From JABMQB01 sp964408795 (GTDB taxonomy: Bacteria > Bacteroidota > Bacteroidia > Bacteroidales > Prolixibacteraceae), in assembly GCA_964408795.1 (NCBI GenBank), contig CAYPAW010000085.1:1-64000 (forward strand): a stretch of 64,000 nt of DNA, read 5' to 3'. How positions within the stretch are numbered: position 1 is the stretch's first letter; each line of letters opens with the position of its first letter. The position numbers and the translations under genes were made by a program. The notes under the pieces are model-generated. The model searched no databases. It was not told the DNA's origin and worked only from the letters and a program-made list of their open reading frames with translations. Of this stretch, positions 17,218 through 25,859 are shown one piece after another.

Positions 17218-18558
17218 ATGAAAACACAACCAACGATTGCCGTAGGAATTATGGCTGCTCCGGAGGTACATTTTTCGCTCTCCGGAGCCTATGAATCTTC
17301 AGGAGAGAACATACCGGAAGGATCTTATACGGCTATTCTCACCGGTCAGCATATAAAGGTAAGAAAGAAAGACAGGGTTTTTCTTTCTGGCAAAGAAATA
17401 CACATTCTGCCCCGTACTTTTTCCGGATATTTTGAACTGAAAGAGGTTACCATAGGCGCAAATTTTCACTGGGAACAGAAGCAAACCCAACAATTCCGGG
17501 GAGGTCTTAAACTGATTCGTGAGGGAACCGGGATACGCTGTATCAATCTGATTGTCCTTGAAGAATACCTGGAGAGTGTCATTTCTTCGGAAATGAGTGC
17601 TACCAGTTCTTCCGGACTGTTGAAAGCGCACGCCATTATTTCCCGGAGCTGGTTACTCTCTCAGATTCAGCGACCCCGGAAAATGCCTCCTCAGGACTCC
17701 GGGTACCCGGCGACCCAATCCAGGAAGGATGAACGGATCCGCTGGTATGACCGTGAAGAGCATACCTCGTTTGATGTATGTGCCGACGACCACTGCCAAC
17801 GTTACCACGGAATCACCCGGATCATCTCGGAGAAAGCGCGCCAGGCTGTGAAAGATACAGAGGGGGAAGTACTGGTTTCAAAAGGAGAAATTTGCGACGC
17901 CCGGTATGCAAAATGTTGCGGTGGCATAACGGAAAATTTTGAAAACGTCTGGGAACCGGTACCCCACCCGTACCTCACACACGTGGAGGATGCTCCATCC
18001 GGGCATTCCGTTACCCCGGATCTCCGGAATCACAACGAAGCAGAAAAATGGATCCGATCACGTCCGCAGGCCTTCTGCCATACTACCGATAAGCACATAT
18101 TATCTCAGGTACTTCCAGATTTCGACCAGGCTACCACCGATTTCTACCGGTGGAAAGTAACCTATACCCAGAAACAACTTGCTGCATTGATCCGGAAACG
18201 CTCCGGAATAGATTTCGGGGAAATCATTAAACTGGAACCCGTCGAACGGGGCTATTCAGCCAGACTAATCAAACTGAGAATCATCGGATCAAAAAAAACA
18301 ATGACCGTGGGAAAAGAACTGGAAATACGAAAATGGCTGTCGGAATCGCACCTTTACAGTTCAGCCTTTGTGGTAGATCATGAGGAGATCAAAAATGGGA
18401 TCCCGCAGAGATTCATCCTAAACGGAGCCGGATGGGGCCACGGGGTTGGGCTCTGCCAGATAGGAGCCGCTGTAATGGGAGAAAAAGGCTATTCATACAG
18501 GCAGATCCTTCAACATTATTTTAAGGGAGCAATCATTGAAAAACGGTATTCCATATAA
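17218..18558 (+). CDS. SpoIID/LytB-domain protein without signal peptide
   Basis: 446 residues. The SpoIID catalytic block is EEYLESVISSEMSATSSSGLLKAHAIISRSW in shortened form (115-144), with E125 in the position of the SpoIID catalytic glutamate. It continues with CDARYAKCCGG (C-rich loop, about 224-234) and ends with GAGWGHGVGLCQIGA and YRQILQHYF. SpoIID is a lytic transglycosylase that cleaves glycan strands stripped of peptides. The N-terminus (MKTQPTIAVGIMAAPE) has no hydrophobic leader, so the protein may stay in the cytoplasm or leave by an unrecognised route. That is odd for a peptidoglycan enzyme. It belongs to the run from the glycosyltransferase to the AmpG-like gene. Confidence 0.88.
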   Translation: MKTQPTIAVGIMAAPEVHFSLSGAYESSGENIPEGSYTAILTGQHIKVRKKDRVFLSGKEIHILPRTFSGYFELKEVTIGANFHWEQKQTQQFRGGLKLIREGTGIRCINLIVLEEYLESVISSEMSATSSSGLLKAHAIISRSWLLSQIQRPRKMPPQDSGYPATQSRKDERIRWYDREEHTSFDVCADDHCQRYHGITRIISEKARQAVKDTEGEVLVSKGEICDARYAKCCGGITENFENVWEPVPHPYLTHVEDAPSGHSVTPDLRNHNEAEKWIRSRPQAFCHTTDKHILSQVLPDFDQATTDFYRWKVTYTQKQLAALIRKRSGIDFGEIIKLEPVERGYSARLIKLRIIGSKKTMTVGKELEIRKWLSESHLYSSAFVVDHEEIKNGIPQRFILNGAGWGHGVGLCQIGAAVMGEKGYSYRQILQHYFKGAIIEKRYSI

Positions 18559-18572
18559 AAAAAGAAAACCCA

Positions 18573-20504
18573 ATGAAAGGTTGGAAAGATCCACAGACAA
18601 AAAAAAGATCCGTTGTGCGTTCAATCCTTTTGCGTGTTTATTTCCATAAGAATCAGGGATTGCCCGGAATACAAAAAAAACGGAAACTGAAGAATCTATT
18701 CAGGGGATCTATATCGTTCTGTTTTTTTCTTCTTCCCTTCCTTCTTCTATCGCAACCGGCAAGTTGGATACGCACTAACCAGCTGGGTTATCTTCCCCAT
18801 TCGGTTAAGGTAGCTGTTTTCATTTCCCTGGAGGAGGAACAACCGGAAACCTTTGTCCTCATGGATAAAGAGACAGGGAATGAAGTATTTCAGGGAACAC
18901 CGAAGCCGGCCCGGGCTTCGGCATGGGGAATGAAGTCGGCAAGCCGTCTGGATTTCAGTAAATTTGAGCAATCCGGAACGTACTACCTGAAAGCAGGCAG
19001 TACGACTTCACTGGAAATAGACATCCATACCGATGTTTATTCCGGCACAGCCGATTTTCTTTTGAACTATATGCGTCAGCAACGTTGCCGGTTCAATCCC
19101 TATTTAAACGATTCCTGTCATCTTCATGATGGGATCATTGTGGATCATCCCACCCGCAGCGGAATGTTTATTGACGTCACCGGAGGATGGCACGATGCTA
19201 CCGATTACCTGCAATACACGACCACTTCAGCCAACGCCCTGTACCAAATGATGTTTGCTTACCGGAGATACCCGGAAGCCTGGGGAGATGCTTTCCAGGC
19301 TAACGGATTGCCGGGAAAAAACGGAATCCGGGATATCCTGGATGAGATCATGTGGGGTCTGGAATGGCTGCTGAAGATGAATCCTTCGTACGGAGAAATG
19401 TACAACCAGATTGCGGACGACCGGGACCACATAGGATTCCGGCTTCCCACCCTTGATACGGCTGATTACGGATTGGGAAATTACCGACCGGTCTATTTTG
19501 TTACCGGAAACCCTCAGGGACTGGCTGATTTCAAAAACCAATCCACCGGGGTTTCTTCCATTGCAGGAAAATTTGCCTCCTGCTTTGCCTCTGCTGCCAT
19601 TTTGGTAAGCGATTCCGACCCCGGATTATCATCGCTCCTGCAAAAAAAAGCTACGGAAGCCTACCAATTCGGGAAAACCAAACCCGGGTATAGCCAAACC
19701 GCCTGCAACGTATCGCCCTATTTTTATGAAGAGGAAAACTATGCCGATGATATGGAACTGGCAGCCAGCCAACTCTTTCAACTGACAGGCAAAAAGAGAT
19801 ACCTGAAAGAAGCCATCCGCTGGAGCAAACAGGAACCTGTAACCCCCTGGATGAAAGAAGGAAAAGCCAGGCATTACCAGTATTACCCGTTTGTAAATCT
19901 CGGGCATTATCTCCTGGCACAACACACTTCCGAAAAAGTGCAGAAAAGGGGAATGTCGTATTACCGTCGCGGCTTACAAAGCATTCTGGAAAGAGGGAAG
20001 GAAGATCCCTTTCTGAATGGAGTGCCCTTTATCTGGTGTTCCAATAATTTGGTTGTGGCCACCCTTACGCAGGCTCGTCTGTATGCTGAGCTTACGGGAA
20101 ACGATGAATTTGTGGAGATGGAAGCCTCAATGCGCGATTGGTTGTTTGGGTGCAATCCCTGGGGGACATCCATGATCTGCGGACTCCCCGGAGTAAAGGA
20201 TTCGCCCATGAAACCCCATTCTTCGTACACGGTTCTGTTGGGAGAAACAACCTACGGAGGCCTGGTGGATGGACCGGTTTACGACAGCATCTTTCAAAGC
20301 CATATCGGCATCACCCTCACCGGCACCGACCCCTATGCTCCCTTCCAGCAGGGAAAAGCAGTATACCACGACGACGTGGGCGACTATACATCCAACGAAC
20401 CAACCATGGATGGTACAGCCAGTCTTTGTTTTTATCTGGCCTCACTTGAAAGCAATGGAAAAAAACAAAAAGAAAAAACAAATAAAACCCATGCAGAAGA
20501 TTAA
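18573..20504 (+). CDS. Glycoside hydrolase family 9 with N-terminal Ig-like domain
   Basis: 643 residues. A CelD_N/Ig-like domain (about 65-155, IRTNQLGYLPHSVKVAVF) precedes the GH9 (alpha/alpha)6 barrel. The catalytic aspartates lie in GGWHDATDY (D208, D211) and the proton donor is probably E609 in DYTSNEPTMDG. GH9 holds endoglucanases but also exo-glucosaminidases. In this island a GlcN/GlcNAc-containing substrate is a reasonable inference. The frame carries about 40 charged residues before the hydrophobic leader (LFRGSISFCFFLLPFLLLSQ), which is unusual. A non-ATG start closer to the leader may be real. It starts 14 bp after the SpoIID gene and ends 10 bp before the AmpG-like gene. Confidence 0.85.
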   Translation: MKGWKDPQTKKRSVVRSILLRVYFHKNQGLPGIQKKRKLKNLFRGSISFCFFLLPFLLLSQPASWIRTNQLGYLPHSVKVAVFISLEEEQPETFVLMDKETGNEVFQGTPKPARASAWGMKSASRLDFSKFEQSGTYYLKAGSTTSLEIDIHTDVYSGTADFLLNYMRQQRCRFNPYLNDSCHLHDGIIVDHPTRSGMFIDVTGGWHDATDYLQYTTTSANALYQMMFAYRRYPEAWGDAFQANGLPGKNGIRDILDEIMWGLEWLLKMNPSYGEMYNQIADDRDHIGFRLPTLDTADYGLGNYRPVYFVTGNPQGLADFKNQSTGVSSIAGKFASCFASAAILVSDSDPGLSSLLQKKATEAYQFGKTKPGYSQTACNVSPYFYEEENYADDMELAASQLFQLTGKKRYLKEAIRWSKQEPVTPWMKEGKARHYQYYPFVNLGHYLLAQHTSEKVQKRGMSYYRRGLQSILERGKEDPFLNGVPFIWCSNNLVVATLTQARLYAELTGNDEFVEMEASMRDWLFGCNPWGTSMICGLPGVKDSPMKPHSSYTVLLGETTYGGLVDGPVYDSIFQSHIGITLTGTDPYAPFQQGKAVYHDDVGDYTSNEPTMDGTASLCFYLASLESNGKKQKEKTNKTHAED

Positions 20505-20514
20505 AACTGAAAGA

Positions 20515-21795
20515 ATGAGAAACAAAGCAACCACCCGGAATCCATGGGCATGGATTCCCACGCTCTATTTTGCAGAAGGATTGCCTTATGTTGTTGTCAT
20601 GACGGTTTCGGTCATTATGTACAAACGGCTGGACATTTCGAACACCGACATTGCCTTATACACCAGTTGGCTTTACCTTCCCTGGGTTATCAAGCCCCTG
20701 TGGAGCCCGGTGGTGGATATACTGCGCACCAAACGTTTTTGGATTGTCATCATGCAACTGGCTGTGGGGTCCTCCCTGGCCGGCGTAGCCTTCACCCTTC
20801 CTGGGGGTCGTTTTTTTCAATACACCCTGGCTTTTTTCTGGTTGCTGGCTTTCAGTTCAGCCACTCATGATATTGCAGCCGACGGATTCTACATGCTGGG
20901 ATTATCCAAACACCACCAGGCTTTCTTTGTAGGCATCCGAAATACATTTTACCGGATCGCCATGCTTACCGGCCAGGGACTTATTGTCATCCTCGCCGGC
21001 CAAATGGAAACAATAACCGGAAACATTCAACTCGCCTGGAGTATTACTTTTTTTGTCCTGGGTGGATTGTTTATTCTGTTTTTTATCTGGCATTCCTTGA
21101 TTCTTCCCCATCCATCTGACGATATAAAAAGATCGGCCGGTTCAGTTAAAAAAGTCTTCCGGGATTTTATGGCCACCTTTGTTTCTTTTTTCAGGAAAGA
21201 TGGGATTGTTCTATCCCTGGTCTTCATTCTTATCTTTCGGTTTGGTGAAGCTCAACTGGTCAAACTGGCTCCTCCTTTTTTACTGGATCCGATCGAGGAA
21301 GGAGGCCTGGGATTATCCACCAGCATGTATGGATTTGCCTATGGAACCTGTGGACCGATAGCGCTTACCCTGGGAGGGATCCTTGGGGGTATTGTCATCT
21401 CCCGCAGCGGATTAAAAAAATGGATGTTCCCCATGGTTTTTGCCATGAACCTTCCCAACCTGGTTTATGTATTTTTATCGTACGTACAACCGCACAGTAT
21501 AGGAATCATTGCAGCATCGGTCGTTGTGGAGCAATTCGGATACGGTTTTGGATTTACTGCCTTTATGCTTTACCTGATTTACATCTCGGAAGGAGAACAC
21601 AAAACGGCCCATTATGCCCTTTGTACCGGTTTTATGGCCCTGGGAATGATGCTGCCCGGGATGGTGAGCGGATGGATCCAGGAGCATATCGGGTATGCTC
21701 ATTTCTTTATATGGGTTATGATCAGCACTATACCCGGATTTATCGTGATCAACTACCTGAAATACGATCCCAAGTTCGGGACCAGGGAAAGCTAA
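20515..21795 (+). CDS. ampG: AmpG-like major facilitator permease
   Basis: 426 residues from the ATG at 20515. The frame is open from 20269 and has another ATG at 20491, but both overlap the GH9 gene. The N-terminal block YFAEGLPYVVVM...TSWLYLPWVIKPLWSPVVD in shortened form is characteristic of the AmpG/acetyl-CoA transporter branch of the MFS. About 12 hydrophobic helices follow. AmpG brings GlcNAc-anhydroMurNAc muropeptides into the cytoplasm. It is the last gene of a run containing SpoIID and GH9 enzymes, which supports a muropeptide or disaccharide substrate. The substrate is inferred and not proven. Confidence 0.85.
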   Translation: MRNKATTRNPWAWIPTLYFAEGLPYVVVMTVSVIMYKRLDISNTDIALYTSWLYLPWVIKPLWSPVVDILRTKRFWIVIMQLAVGSSLAGVAFTLPGGRFFQYTLAFFWLLAFSSATHDIAADGFYMLGLSKHHQAFFVGIRNTFYRIAMLTGQGLIVILAGQMETITGNIQLAWSITFFVLGGLFILFFIWHSLILPHPSDDIKRSAGSVKKVFRDFMATFVSFFRKDGIVLSLVFILIFRFGEAQLVKLAPPFLLDPIEEGGLGLSTSMYGFAYGTCGPIALTLGGILGGIVISRSGLKKWMFPMVFAMNLPNLVYVFLSYVQPHSIGIIAASVVVEQFGYGFGFTAFMLYLIYISEGEHKTAHYALCTGFMALGMMLPGMVSGWIQEHIGYAHFFIWVMISTIPGFIVINYLKYDPKFGTRES

Positions 21796-21854
21796 CTGTT
21801 AACACCCTATGAGAATGAAGGCCTCAAACAACCTGTTACTCCGGCATACTTTTG

Positions 21855-22295
21855 TCAGGGACCCGGAGCAAGCAACGAAAAAGGGTACCAGGGCAGATTC
21901 CGTAAAACCGCAAAAAGAATAACCAGGATGAAGATCCAGATCGGAGTCCATTTGTAGTACAGGAAATTGGAATAGGCAACTCCAAATCTCCGGTTCACAA
22001 ACGGAAGAAGGACTCCATAAAGCACTACAACCAACCCCGGAAGAAAGAGCAGATTATGGCTGATGACTCCCGGGATATCCAAATGCAGAAGGCTGTGTAT
22101 GGCTCGTTGAGAACCGCATCCGGGACAATAATACCCCGTTACGGAATGAAAAAAGCACTTCGGAAAAATTCGCTGTTCCTCAGGATCCAAAAAAAAGAAA
22201 AGCACAGCAAGGCCTGCTACAACGATGTACAATCCGATTTTAAACCAAACTGGCAGATTACCAGTTGAGTGCATCCGTCCAAAATCCAACTGCAA
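21855..22295 (-). CDS. DUF2752 membrane protein
   Basis: 146 residues with three predicted transmembrane helices. The family signature is GYYCPGCGSQRAIHSLLHLD (about 53-72), whose CPGCG pair may bind a metal. Small DUF2752 proteins are common in Bacteroidota, but no function has been established to my knowledge. The start at 22295 overlaps the upstream CD225-like gene by 38 bp (an ATG at 22274 would reduce this to 17 bp), so the two are co-translated. Frequent pairing with CD225/TM2-type proteins suggests a shared envelope role, which is an inference. Confidence 0.82.
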   Translation of the reverse strand: MQLDFGRMHSTGNLPVWFKIGLYIVVAGLAVLFFFLDPEEQRIFPKCFFHSVTGYYCPGCGSQRAIHSLLHLDIPGVISHNLLFLPGLVVVLYGVLLPFVNRRFGVAYSNFLYYKWTPIWIFILVILFAVLRNLPWYPFSLLAPGP

Positions 22296-22548
22296 CGCCT
22301 AAAAGAATCAGTAAAAGGTAAATAACATAGATAGCAACCGCTACTCCAAAGGAAACCCATGCCCATATTTTTGCATTCCTGCTGGCATGCCGAGCGCCTT
22401 CATAATCTTCAGACTGCCACTTTGTATTTACCTGAGCGGCAAATACAATGGATACAATGCCAAAAGGAAGACAGCAGAAGATTGTGGTTAAAATAGCCCA
22501 TACCAAATAATTGGGAGGGGGAACCTGTGGTTTGTCAATCCGTTCCAT
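22258..22548 (-). CDS. CD225/dispanin-family small membrane protein
   Basis: About 96 residues from the ATG at 22548 (frame open to 22578). The sequence PPNYLVWAILTTIFCCLPFG followed by IVSIVFAAQV is the hallmark of the CD225/dispanin domain. A second transmembrane helix lies near the C-terminus (VSFGVAVAIYVIYLLLI). The eukaryotic relatives (IFITM proteins) alter membrane fusion. Bacterial members are uncharacterised. It overlaps the following DUF2752 gene and forms a two-gene unit with it. Confidence 0.85.
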   Translation of the reverse strand: MERIDKPQVPPPNYLVWAILTTIFCCLPFGIVSIVFAAQVNTKWQSEDYEGARHASRNAKIWAWVSFGVAVAIYVIYLLLILLGVAVGFWTDALNW

Positions 22549-22666
22549 AATCCGTTGATTTCGTTTTTTCCTTACCAAAATACGACATATTTACGAATAG
22601 CGGAACAAAAAGTAAACATTTTTCTACTGCCGGATGCCCGGGAATTTTTCTTCTCCATGGCCAGAG

Positions 22667-23116
22667 CTACTGAAGCATGGATTTTACTTTGGCCGCGATG
22701 TCTTTGTTGTCGGCTTTTCCGGCCAGTTCCCTGGAGGCCATTCCCATCACTTTCCCCATATCTTTCATGGAGGAAGAAGCGGTTTTTATGATAATGGATT
22801 TAACGGCAGCTGTAAGCTCTTCATCGGTGAGTTGTGCAGGCAGATATTCTTCAAAGACTCTGACCTGGGCCATTTCCTGGTCGTACAGATCGGTACGTCC
22901 CTGCTGTTTGTACAGCACTGCGGAGTCCCGGCCCTGTTTGGCCAGTTTTTGAATAATCTTCAAAGCCTCCGGATCTGTGAGTTCCGAGCCCGCCCCTTTG
23001 GCTGTACGCGCTTCGATCATCTCTTTTTTAATACTCCTCAAAGCCTCCAGTTTCTCCTTTTCACGGGCTTTCATGGAAGCTTTAATATCGTCATTAATGC
23101 GATCAGATAAACTCAT
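22667..23116 (-). CDS. yqeY: GatB/YqeY domain protein
   Basis: 149 residues that begin MSLSDRINDDIKASMKARE and contain EALRSIKKEMIEA, LAKQGRDSAVLYKQQGR and MGKVMGMASRELAGKAD, all standard YqeY blocks. The domain resembles the tRNA-binding tail of the GatB amidotransferase subunit. Its own role is unsettled. It lies 17 bp after the second ftsZ and is therefore probably the last gene of the dcw transcript, an arrangement often seen in Bacteroidota. Confidence 0.92.
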   Translation of the reverse strand: MSLSDRINDDIKASMKAREKEKLEALRSIKKEMIEARTAKGAGSELTDPEALKIIQKLAKQGRDSAVLYKQQGRTDLYDQEMAQVRVFEEYLPAQLTDEELTAAVKSIIIKTASSSMKDMGKVMGMASRELAGKADNKDIAAKVKSMLQ

Positions 23117-23133
23117 AATGCGTAATTTTGAAA

Positions 23134-24543
23134 TTAATCGGCTTTATCGAATAAATACTTGTTCTCCTTGAACTGAATTTGCTCCCCGGTATCATCCTTT
23201 GACAGACTATACGAAGACAGATCGGGTCGGGATACCTTATTTGTGCGGTTGGTTTTTCTGCGTTTGTAAGCCGGTATATTTTCCATCTCATCCACATCTT
23301 TTTCACTCAGGGTTGAAAAATCGACCTGAGTCCGGTTTTCTGAATTCTTTTCTGCTCTTTCTTTGCTGGTTGTTGGATACAAAACATCGAACTCACTTTG
23401 GGGAACCTGTTGTCCGTTCACATCAAATTCCAGGGATCGTTGTTGGGATTGTTTTTCTTTCCCGTTTTCTTCGGCGACCGTTTTTTTGTGAGGTTTAACT
23501 TTTGAAAAATCATCACTCAGGAAATGCTGTTCTTTGGCGACCTTTTTTGCCATCAGCATTTCGGGAATATTGCTCATACTGAATCCGGTAGCTATAACCG
23601 TCACGGATATTTTATGATCCAGCCGATCATCCATGCCATTGCCCCAGATCAAATCGGCTTCATACCCGGCTTTATCCTGGATGAAATCGGTAATTTCCCC
23701 GATTTCATCCATTGTGATTTCGCTTTTCCCGGAGGTAACATTCAAAAGAATGTTCCTGGCCCCGTTAATGTCGTTGTTGTTGAGCAGGGGCGAGTTAAGG
23801 GCTTTTTCCACAGCGATCAGCCCACGGCCTTCGCCTTCGGCAATCCCGGTACCCATAAGGGCCACTCCGGAATGACGGATCACGGTTTCCACATCGGCAA
23901 AATCTACATTGATATATCCCGGTACGGTAATGATCTCAGCAATTCCCCGGGCTGCTGTTGCCAATACATCATCGGCTTTGGCAAAAGCTTCCGAAATGGG
24001 AAAATCACCGTACATTTCCCGTATTCGTTCATTATTAATCACCAGCAGGGAATCAACATGACCTTCCAGCTCTTTGATTCCTTCAACCGCTTGTCGGATT
24101 CTTCTTCTTCCTTCATTCCGGAATGGAATGGTCACGATTCCCACCGTGAGAATTCCCATCTCGTGACACGCCTGAGCAATCACCGGGGTTGCTCCGGTTC
24201 CCGTACCCCCACCCATCCCGGCGGTTATGAAAACCATCCGGGTGGTTTCCTGAAAGGCTTTTTTCACATCTTCAATGTTTTCAATTGCTGCCTGTTTTCC
24301 TACTTCCGGTTTGTTTCCGGCTCCCCGTCCTTCGGTCAGGGAAGCCCCCAGTTGCAGCTTAACCGGTACCGGACTGTTTGCCAGGGCCTGGGCATCGGTA
24401 TTGCACACCATAAAATCCACATCCTGGATTCCCTGGCGGTACATGTAGTTTATGGCATTTCCGCCACCTCCACCTACTCCCACCACTTTAATGATCGAAC
24501 CAGGATTTTTTGCAAATTGAAAAGTAATTTCATCTGAAGACAT
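23134..24543 (-). CDS. ftsZ: FtsZ, second copy (canonical type)
   Basis: 469 residues. The GTPase core has GGGGGNA (24-30), GGGTGTG (111-117) and the T7 loop NVDFADV (212-218) with the catalytic Asp residues. By hand count it shares about 130 of the first 220 residues (59 percent) with the neighbouring FtsZ at 24574, without a gap. A long linker (about 325-445) ends in a tail FKENKYLFDKAD, similar to the conserved FtsZ C-terminal peptide of Bacteroidales. This copy therefore looks like the normal division FtsZ that binds FtsA. It lies 30 bp after the other ftsZ and 17 bp before yqeY. Confidence 0.95.
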   Translation of the reverse strand: MSSDEITFQFAKNPGSIIKVVGVGGGGGNAINYMYRQGIQDVDFMVCNTDAQALANSPVPVKLQLGASLTEGRGAGNKPEVGKQAAIENIEDVKKAFQETTRMVFITAGMGGGTGTGATPVIAQACHEMGILTVGIVTIPFRNEGRRRIRQAVEGIKELEGHVDSLLVINNERIREMYGDFPISEAFAKADDVLATAARGIAEIITVPGYINVDFADVETVIRHSGVALMGTGIAEGEGRGLIAVEKALNSPLLNNNDINGARNILLNVTSGKSEITMDEIGEITDFIQDKAGYEADLIWGNGMDDRLDHKISVTVIATGFSMSNIPEMLMAKKVAKEQHFLSDDFSKVKPHKKTVAEENGKEKQSQQRSLEFDVNGQQVPQSEFDVLYPTTSKERAEKNSENRTQVDFSTLSEKDVDEMENIPAYKRRKTNRTNKVSRPDLSSYSLSKDDTGEQIQFKENKYLFDKAD

Positions 24544-24573
24544 ATTGTTTTATTTTTTGTTGTTTTTTTTCCT

Positions 24574-25848
24574 TTACTCTTCTTCCATGGGTTGATCTTC
24601 GTCGTCAAACATGCGGTTCCAGTTTTTCAGAAACCAGCTTTCCACATTTTTATCCTCCACAGGTTCCATTTCCCTGATTTTTCTCTTTTTGTTTTTGGAT
24701 TTGTTCCTTGCCTTATGGAGGGCTGTTTTTTCGGGATCGGCTTCATAATATTCCAGGGAAATGACCGATTTCTCCTTATCTGGGGTTTGATCCCCGGGGT
24801 TCGGAAAATCGATTCCCGAAATGTCATTTTTCGAGGCACCTTTAGCCTCCGGAGCACCCACTGTTTCTGATTTTTCAGGGGATACAAATCCGGTAGCCAG
24901 AATGGTTACCCGTATATCCTCATCGATGCTTTCGTCGTACCCGTTTCCCCAGATAATATCGGCATCCTGACCGGCGCGTTCCTGGAGGGTATCTATGATG
25001 TACCCTATTTCGCCCAAGGTAATTTCTTCTTTTCCGGAAATAATATTCAGCAGGATGTTCTGTGCCCCGTAGATATCGTTGTTATCCAGCAGGGGGGATT
25101 CCAGGGCCTGGTTGACAGCCTCGGCTGCCCGGTTTTCACCCGACGCACTTCCTGTCCCCATAATGAATACCTTGCTTTCGGACATCACCGTATGAACATC
25201 GGTAAAGTCGATGTTGATATTGCCATGAACCGTAATAATCTCCGCTACTCCTTTAACGGCCGTTGCCACGATGTTATCCGCCTGTTTAAATGCCTGTCTG
25301 GCTGGTAAATCCCCAAAAAGAGTCTGCAATTTCCGGTTGTTGATAACCAGCATGCTGTCTACATACGGATTTAGTTTTTCGATGCCAGCCATCGCCTGTC
25401 CGTACCTTTTCTTTCCTTCAGCCGGCGACGGGATGGTAACCACAGCGATGGTCAGAATATCCAGTTCCCGGGATAACTCAGCAATTACCGGCGCGGCTCC
25501 GGTACCGGTTCCTCCCCCCAAACCAGCCGTTATAAACAACATCTTGGTGGTTCCTTCCAGGGCTTTTTTTAAATCGTCATAATTTTCTTTGGCCGCCTGT
25601 TCCCCCATTTCAGGGCAGTTCCCGGCTCCTCTGCCTTCCGTTAAGGTAACTCCCAATTGTATCTTCGACGGTACAGGACTGTTCTCCATGGCCTGGGCAT
25701 CGGTATTGCACAAAATAAAATCAACCCCGGCAATCCCCTCCTGATTCATGTGGCTTACTGCATTGCACCCACCTCCTCCGACTCCCATTACTTTTATAAT
25801 GCTGGAAGAAACTTTCGGAAAATTAAAATTTGCTACTTCTTCGGACAT
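24574..25848 (-). CDS. ftsZ: FtsZ, first copy (divergent paralogue)
   Basis: 424 residues, translated 11 bp after ftsA. GTP-binding and hydrolysis motifs are intact: GGGGCNA (24-30), GGGTGTG (111-117) and T7 loop NIDFTDV (212-218). Differences from the second copy cluster in the 141-160 region (SPAEGKKRYGQAMAGIEKLN) and in the C-terminus. The linker is short and basic, and the tail reads ESWFLKNWNRMFDDEDQPMEEE in part, with aromatic residues followed by acids, unlike the usual FtsZ tail. Both copies should polymerise. The different tail suggests different partners (ftsA, membrane or regulators). A mixed filament or a dedicated regulator of the Z-ring is an inference. Confidence 0.93.
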   Translation of the reverse strand: MSEEVANFNFPKVSSSIIKVMGVGGGGCNAVSHMNQEGIAGVDFILCNTDAQAMENSPVPSKIQLGVTLTEGRGAGNCPEMGEQAAKENYDDLKKALEGTTKMLFITAGLGGGTGTGAAPVIAELSRELDILTIAVVTIPSPAEGKKRYGQAMAGIEKLNPYVDSMLVINNRKLQTLFGDLPARQAFKQADNIVATAVKGVAEIITVHGNINIDFTDVHTVMSESKVFIMGTGSASGENRAAEAVNQALESPLLDNNDIYGAQNILLNIISGKEEITLGEIGYIIDTLQERAGQDADIIWGNGYDESIDEDIRVTILATGFVSPEKSETVGAPEAKGASKNDISGIDFPNPGDQTPDKEKSVISLEYYEADPEKTALHKARNKSKNKKRKIREMEPVEDKNVESWFLKNWNRMFDDEDQPMEEE

Positions 25849-25859
25849 AACCCTGTTTT

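Noticed and set aside
23524..24537. 337-codon plus-strand frame opposite the second ftsZ
   Set aside because: It is antisense to a strongly conserved gene and rich in His, Phe and Gly from codon mirroring.
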